DNA from: Steroidobacteraceae bacterium
GTDB taxonomy: Bacteria > Pseudomonadota > Gammaproteobacteria > Steroidobacterales > Steroidobacteraceae
Direction: 5' to 3'
Length of the DNA stretch: 9,779 nucleotides
Assembly (NCBI GenBank): GCA_021325695.1
Contig: JAJTCR010000024.1
Span: forward strand, 1 to 9,779
Shown: piece after piece, positions 6,901 to 9,779 of the stretch
Position numbering within the stretch: position 1 is the stretch's first letter
Layout of the letters: each line of letters starts with the position of its first letter
Made by a program: the position numbers and the translations under genes
The notes under the pieces: generated by a model
The model's input: only the letters and a program-made list of their open reading frames with translations
What the model was told of the DNA's origin: nothing
Database searches by the model: none

Positions 6901-8139
6901 TCATTTCCGCTGCGCGGCGTGCTCGACTGCCAGGGAGCCGATCTTGCGACCCATCGCCGCGGCGACCTCCGTGGAATTGCGGAAATGCACGCCGTCGCAG
7001 ATGCGGGCCTCGGACACGTCGCGTGCGAACTCCTGAAGCGTGAGCCAGGATCGCTTGAGTTCCGGCGCGAGCGGGCTGACCGAATTGAGCGGTGGCACGG
7101 CCGCCTCGCCGACCTCGGCCTCGAGCACCGTCGCCAGCGACGAGGCCAGGATGCAATGGGCGCACGGGTACTCCGGGTGCATCGGCGTGTCGATCAACGG
7201 CACCCATTCGGGATCGCGCGTCGTTGCGTCGTTGCCGTCGAGGTCGCCGTTGCGAATGGCCGTGATCGGCCGCCAGAAGTTGTAGAAGTACTTCGCCTCG
7301 AACACGGCGATCAGTGCGTCGTCCATCGTCATCGCGGCGACCGCCAGCAGGCGTGCATTGGCCGTGACGTCCCGGCCGGACTGCGCCGCGACCGAACGCA
7401 CGACGTGCCAGTACACGGCCGGTGCGGTGGCTTCCCAGAAGCGTGCGCTCGCAGTCTGCTCGGCCGTGCGCTTCACGCTTTGACGAGCGCCCATGCTCTT
7501 GATTTCGTTGTAATCGCGGGCCCAGGTCTCGCTGCCGAGGTCCGGCGGTGGCGGTGGCCGGAACTGCCGGCCGCTGCTCAGGACCCAGGGCCGGCGCTGG
7601 CCCCAGTGCGGCACGGCCGGCAGCATCGTCGGCGCGTAGACCCCGGCCGCCGTGGTCGGTCGGTACGCGTTCGGCGCGACGGCGCCATCGTTCGCGCGCG
7701 CGGCCAGCACGGCACTCGCGGCGCGCTCCCCGAGCGCGATGCCTCGCTGTCGCGCGGGTCCGTCCGGCACGGCGCGCAACGCAGAGGCGTAATCGGCCTC
7801 GATCGCCTCGTGCTCGTTCGGCACGAGTTCGAGCAGGACGCCGCGGTTGGCCGCGGCCACGGCAGCGTCGAACGAGGCGCCGGGGTCGGCCGGAAGCGCA
7901 TAGGCGTCCGTGTATTGCTGCGTGACGGCGTTCGCGGCAGCGAACACGGCGACCTGCGCGATCGCCATGGCCCGCACCGCGAACGGGGTCGGCGTCAGCT
8001 TCGACGCGATCTCCGCAGCGCGCTCGTTGGTCGAGGTGACGACATCGGCGTGCGCCAACGACCCGGTGCCGACCGCGACGAGCGCGCATGCGCAAACGAT
8101 CTGCCTCGCGAACCCGCAAGCGGAACTGATCGACGCCAT
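6901..8139 (-). CDS. Vanadium-dependent haloperoxidase / PAP2-family secreted protein
   Basis: 412-residue exported protein of the acid phosphatase/vanadium haloperoxidase superfamily. Members either bind vanadate and oxidise halides with hydrogen peroxide or hydrolyse phosphoesters in the same pocket. The N-terminus is a Sec signal peptide with predicted cleavage after AHA (residue 31). The three pocket motifs are present: Lys283-x6-Arg290-Pro (KYFYNFWRP), HPEYPCAHC with His328, and Arg379-x5-His385 (RICDGVHFR). Their spacing equals that of Curvularia chloroperoxidase (Lys353/Arg360, His404, Arg490/His496). Oddly, the usual Ser-Gly before the central histidine is Cys326-Ala327. A proline run (195-199) lies in the middle. 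ATG 8139 follows a good AGGGAGG. It lies 75 bp downstream of the TIP30-like gene in the same direction. Haloperoxidase versus phosphatase activity cannot be decided from sequence. Confidence 0.88.
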   Translation of the reverse strand: MASISSACGFARQIVCACALVAVGTGSLAHADVVTSTNERAAEIASKLTPTPFAVRAMAIAQVAVFAAANAVTQQYTDAYALPADPGASFDAAVAAANRGVLLELVPNEHEAIEADYASALRAVPDGPARQRGIALGERAASAVLAARANDGAVAPNAYRPTTAAGVYAPTMLPAVPHWGQRRPWVLSSGRQFRPPPPPDLGSETWARDYNEIKSMGARQSVKRTAEQTASARFWEATAPAVYWHVVRSVAAQSGRDVTANARLLAVAAMTMDDALIAVFEAKYFYNFWRPITAIRNGDLDGNDATTRDPEWVPLIDTPMHPEYPCAHCILASSLATVLEAEVGEAAVPPLNSVSPLAPELKRSWLTLQEFARDVSEARICDGVHFRNSTEVAAAMGRKIGSLAVEHAAQRK

Positions 8140-8143
8140 GGGG

Positions 8144-8150
8144 CCTCCCT
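8144..8150 (-). promoter_or_regulatory. Ribosome binding site of haloperoxidase-like gene
   Basis: On the minus strand AGGGAGG lies 4 bases before the ATG at 8139. This is a strong Shine-Dalgarno match. It fixes the start so that a complete signal peptide is encoded. Confidence 0.7.
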
Positions 8151-8214
8151 GCGACTGCCTGCGAAAAGATCGGGAATTGCCGGTGCGGCTAGTGTGCGCC
8201 TCTCGTGGCCACCA

Positions 8215-8859
8215 TCAAGACCGCGGGATGTCGCGGGACTCGATCACGGTCGTCCCCGGCGGCGACCGCAACGCCGTGGCGACCATCGCCGCCGCGATGT
8301 CCCGCGCGGCCACGGGGCGCCAGGTGCTGGGCGCAAACCTCAAGGCGTGTTCCGCCAGCCGCTCGAACGGCCGCGACTCCGTGCGCTCACCCACGATCAC
8401 CGACGGCCGCACGAAACAGAGGCTCGGCCAGCCCATCGCGCGCAGAGTGTGCTCGAGTTCGCCCTTGACGCGCGAGTAGAAGAACGGCGACGCACGGCTC
8501 GCCCCGAGAGCGCTCACGAGCGAGAAGTGCGTGGCGCCGTTGCGCAGCGTGATGTCGGCGATCCCGTTCGGGTACTCGAAGTCGACCTCGCGGAACTTCG
8601 CCTGCGACCCGGCCTTGCGGATCGTCGTGCCGAGTGCACAGAACACGTGCTTCGCCCGCAGTTCCCGCGCCACGTCACCGAAGCTTGCGAAGTCGCACTC
8701 CACCTGGCGAACCTTGCGATGTCTTGCAGGGGCGCCTAGATCGCGTCGCGTGAGCACGACGACCTCGGTGTACGCGTCCGACGCCAACAGCAGTTTCAGG
8801 CACTCCCCACCGACCAGGCCGGACGCCCCCGCGATCAGTGCTGAATTTCCGGACTTCAC
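8215..8859 (-). CDS. TIP30/HTATIP2-like NAD(P)-binding oxidoreductase (atypical SDR)
   Basis: 214-residue protein of the atypical short-chain dehydrogenase group with a Rossmann fold. The N-terminus reads ALIAGASGLVGGE, a G-x-x-G-x-x-G dinucleotide-binding loop (Gly11, Gly14, Gly17), followed by VVVLTRRD at the end of strand 2, where a basic residue would favour NADP. FCALGTTIRKAGS (73-85), FREVDFEY, HFSLVSALGA (111-120), YSRVKGELE with catalytic-type Tyr128/Lys132, and RPSVIVGERTESRP (151-164) all resemble the TIP30/HTATIP2 family. The substrate of bacterial members is not known to me. The start is GTG 8859: it overlaps the stop of the upstream M16 peptidase gene as GTGA and leaves only three residues before the first beta strand. 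The frame stays open further upstream, but only as a shadow of the peptidase gene. Cytoplasmic; probably cotranslated with the peptidase. Confidence 0.88.
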   Translation of the reverse strand: MKSGNSALIAGASGLVGGECLKLLLASDAYTEVVVLTRRDLGAPARHRKVRQVECDFASFGDVARELRAKHVFCALGTTIRKAGSQAKFREVDFEYPNGIADITLRNGATHFSLVSALGASRASPFFYSRVKGELEHTLRAMGWPSLCFVRPSVIVGERTESRPFERLAEHALRFAPSTWRPVAARDIAAAMVATALRSPPGTTVIESRDIPRS

Positions 8860-9779
8860 CGGGCCAGCGGTGCAAATTGCGGATCGGTGATCTTCATCTC
8901 GGTGACCGGACCGTATTTCTTCACCTGATCCCGGATCTTCGACGCATCCCCGATCAGCACGATGGCGAGATCGTTCGGATTGGGGAAGGACTTGTCGATC
9001 GTTGTGCGCACCGCGGTCGAGTCGGCGGCCGCGATGCGATCGGCGTACTGATCCACGTCCTCCGGTCCAAGTCCGTACAACATCAGGTCGGCGAGACGCG
9101 CCGCCAGCTGGCCGTTGGTCTCGAGCGTCGGCGGGAACTGCCCGAGCATGTAGCTCTTCGAGGAGGCGAGCGTGTCCGCGTCGAGGGCGTCGCGACGCAA
9201 CCGCTCGAGGGTCGCCAGCGCGAGATCGATCGCCTGCACCGTGGACTCGGTCTGCGTGTAGGACGCGATGCCGTACGCGCCCGGCTGCGACCCGCGATCG
9301 AACGACGCACTGGCGCCGTAGGTGAGGCCGCTGTCGATCCGCAGCGCCGTGTTCAGCATCGAGGTGTAGCGCCCGCCGAAGACCGTGTTGACGACCGACT
9401 GCGTCGTGCGCGCCGGGTCCGTCCGCGACGCGCCGAGGTTGCCGAGCCAGAAGTAGGTCTGCGTCGCCCCGGGCTTGTCGACCAGCAGGACCTTGCGGCC
9501 CGCGGCACGGGACGGCGCCTGGACGGTCGGCACGGCCGCGCCCGCCTTGCGCCAACCACCGAACGCGCGTTCGAGCTTGTCCCGCATCGCGCGCGCGTCG
9601 ATGTCGCCGACCACCGCGATGATCAGGCGGTCGCCCCCGACTTGGTCGGCATAGAAGCGCTTCACGTCCTCCAGCGTCACGGCGGCGAGCGTGCCTTCGC
9701 TGCCGCCCACCGGACGGCCGTACGGATGGTCGGGGAACAGCCACGCGTCGCCGTAACTGTCGATCAGCGCGCGCGGGTC
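8856..9779 (-). CDS. M16 family peptidase (pitrilysin-like), C-terminal part
   Basis: The last 307 codons of a gene whose start lies beyond the right edge; the frame is open to base 9779. The visible part begins DPRALIDSYGDAWLFPDHPY, typical of the linker region late in the first M16 domain, followed by GRPVGG and LEDVKRFYADQV...LIIAVVGDID (36-60). A second M16 domain then runs from RKVLLVDKPGATQTYFWLGN (95-114) to near the end, with LRIDSGLTYGASASF (146-160) carrying the Arg147/Tyr154 pair that binds substrate in family members. The zinc motif HxxEH would be upstream, outside the window, so it cannot be checked whether this is the active subunit or an inactive partner. Such proteins in Gram-negative bacteria are usually periplasmic; the signal peptide is also out of view. 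The stop overlaps the start of the TIP30-like gene (GTGA). Confidence 0.92.
   Translation of the reverse strand, partial: DPRALIDSYGDAWLFPDHPYGRPVGGSEGTLAAVTLEDVKRFYADQVGGDRLIIAVVGDIDARAMRDKLERAFGGWRKAGAAVPTVQAPSRAAGRKVLLVDKPGATQTYFWLGNLGASRTDPARTTQSVVNTVFGGRYTSMLNTALRIDSGLTYGASASFDRGSQPGAYGIASYTQTESTVQAIDLALATLERLRRDALDADTLASSKSYMLGQFPPTLETNGQLAARLADLMLYGLGPEDVDQYADRIAAADSTAVRTTIDKSFPNPNDLAIVLIGDASKIRDQVKKYGPVTEMKITDPQFAPLAR

Noticed and set aside
6919..8739. 606-codon plus-strand open frame across the haloperoxidase-like and TIP30-like genes
   Set aside because: The translation is Arg/Gly/His-rich and runs through two genes with clear motifs on the other strand; it is an antisense shadow.

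Overview
The window is a GC-rich chromosomal segment, most likely from a proteobacterium. This is inferred from a DctP-type TRAP binding protein with a Tat lipoprotein signal, a transaldolase close to the E. coli TalB type, a bacterial vanadium-haloperoxidase-like PAP2 protein and an M16 peptidase. No tRNA, rRNA, CRISPR array, insertion sequence, phage gene or integration scar was seen. The gene density and composition look like ordinary chromosome.

Layout, left to right. A partial minus-strand gene at the left edge (1-73) starts with the signature N-terminus of the M81/MlrC metallopeptidase family. It is divergent, across a non-coding gap of about 360 bp, from a TRAP transporter substrate-binding lipoprotein (437-1519, +). 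After a GC-rich hairpin (1537-1565) come phosphoketolase xfp (1659-4124, +) and transaldolase tal (4121-5107, +), which overlap by ATGA. An MscS-family channel (5205-6851, +) ends the plus-strand block. A small inverted repeat lies in the 49-bp convergent gap. The rest is on the minus strand. Read in the direction of transcription it is an M16 peptidase (8856 to beyond 9779, start outside the window), a TIP30/HTATIP2-like NAD(P)-binding protein coupled to it by a GTGA overlap (8215-8859), and a secreted vanadium-haloperoxidase/PAP2-family protein (6901-8139).

How the genes fit together. The clearest functional unit is xfp-tal. Phosphoketolase cleaves xylulose-5-P and/or fructose-6-P to acetyl phosphate, and transaldolase reshuffles the erythrose-4-P, fructose-6-P, sedoheptulose-7-P and glyceraldehyde-3-P pools. 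Together with transketolase, which is not in the window, they form a bifid-type carbon-saving shunt. The TRAP binding protein has no DctQ/DctM partners here, so its membrane components must be elsewhere. The most notable protein detail is the haloperoxidase-like enzyme, in which the usual P-S-G-H of the vanadate/phosphate pocket reads P-C-A-H.

Limits: all assignments come from reading motifs and translated sequence. No homology search, structure prediction or composition calculation was run. Nothing in the window clearly constitutes a new multi-gene system.
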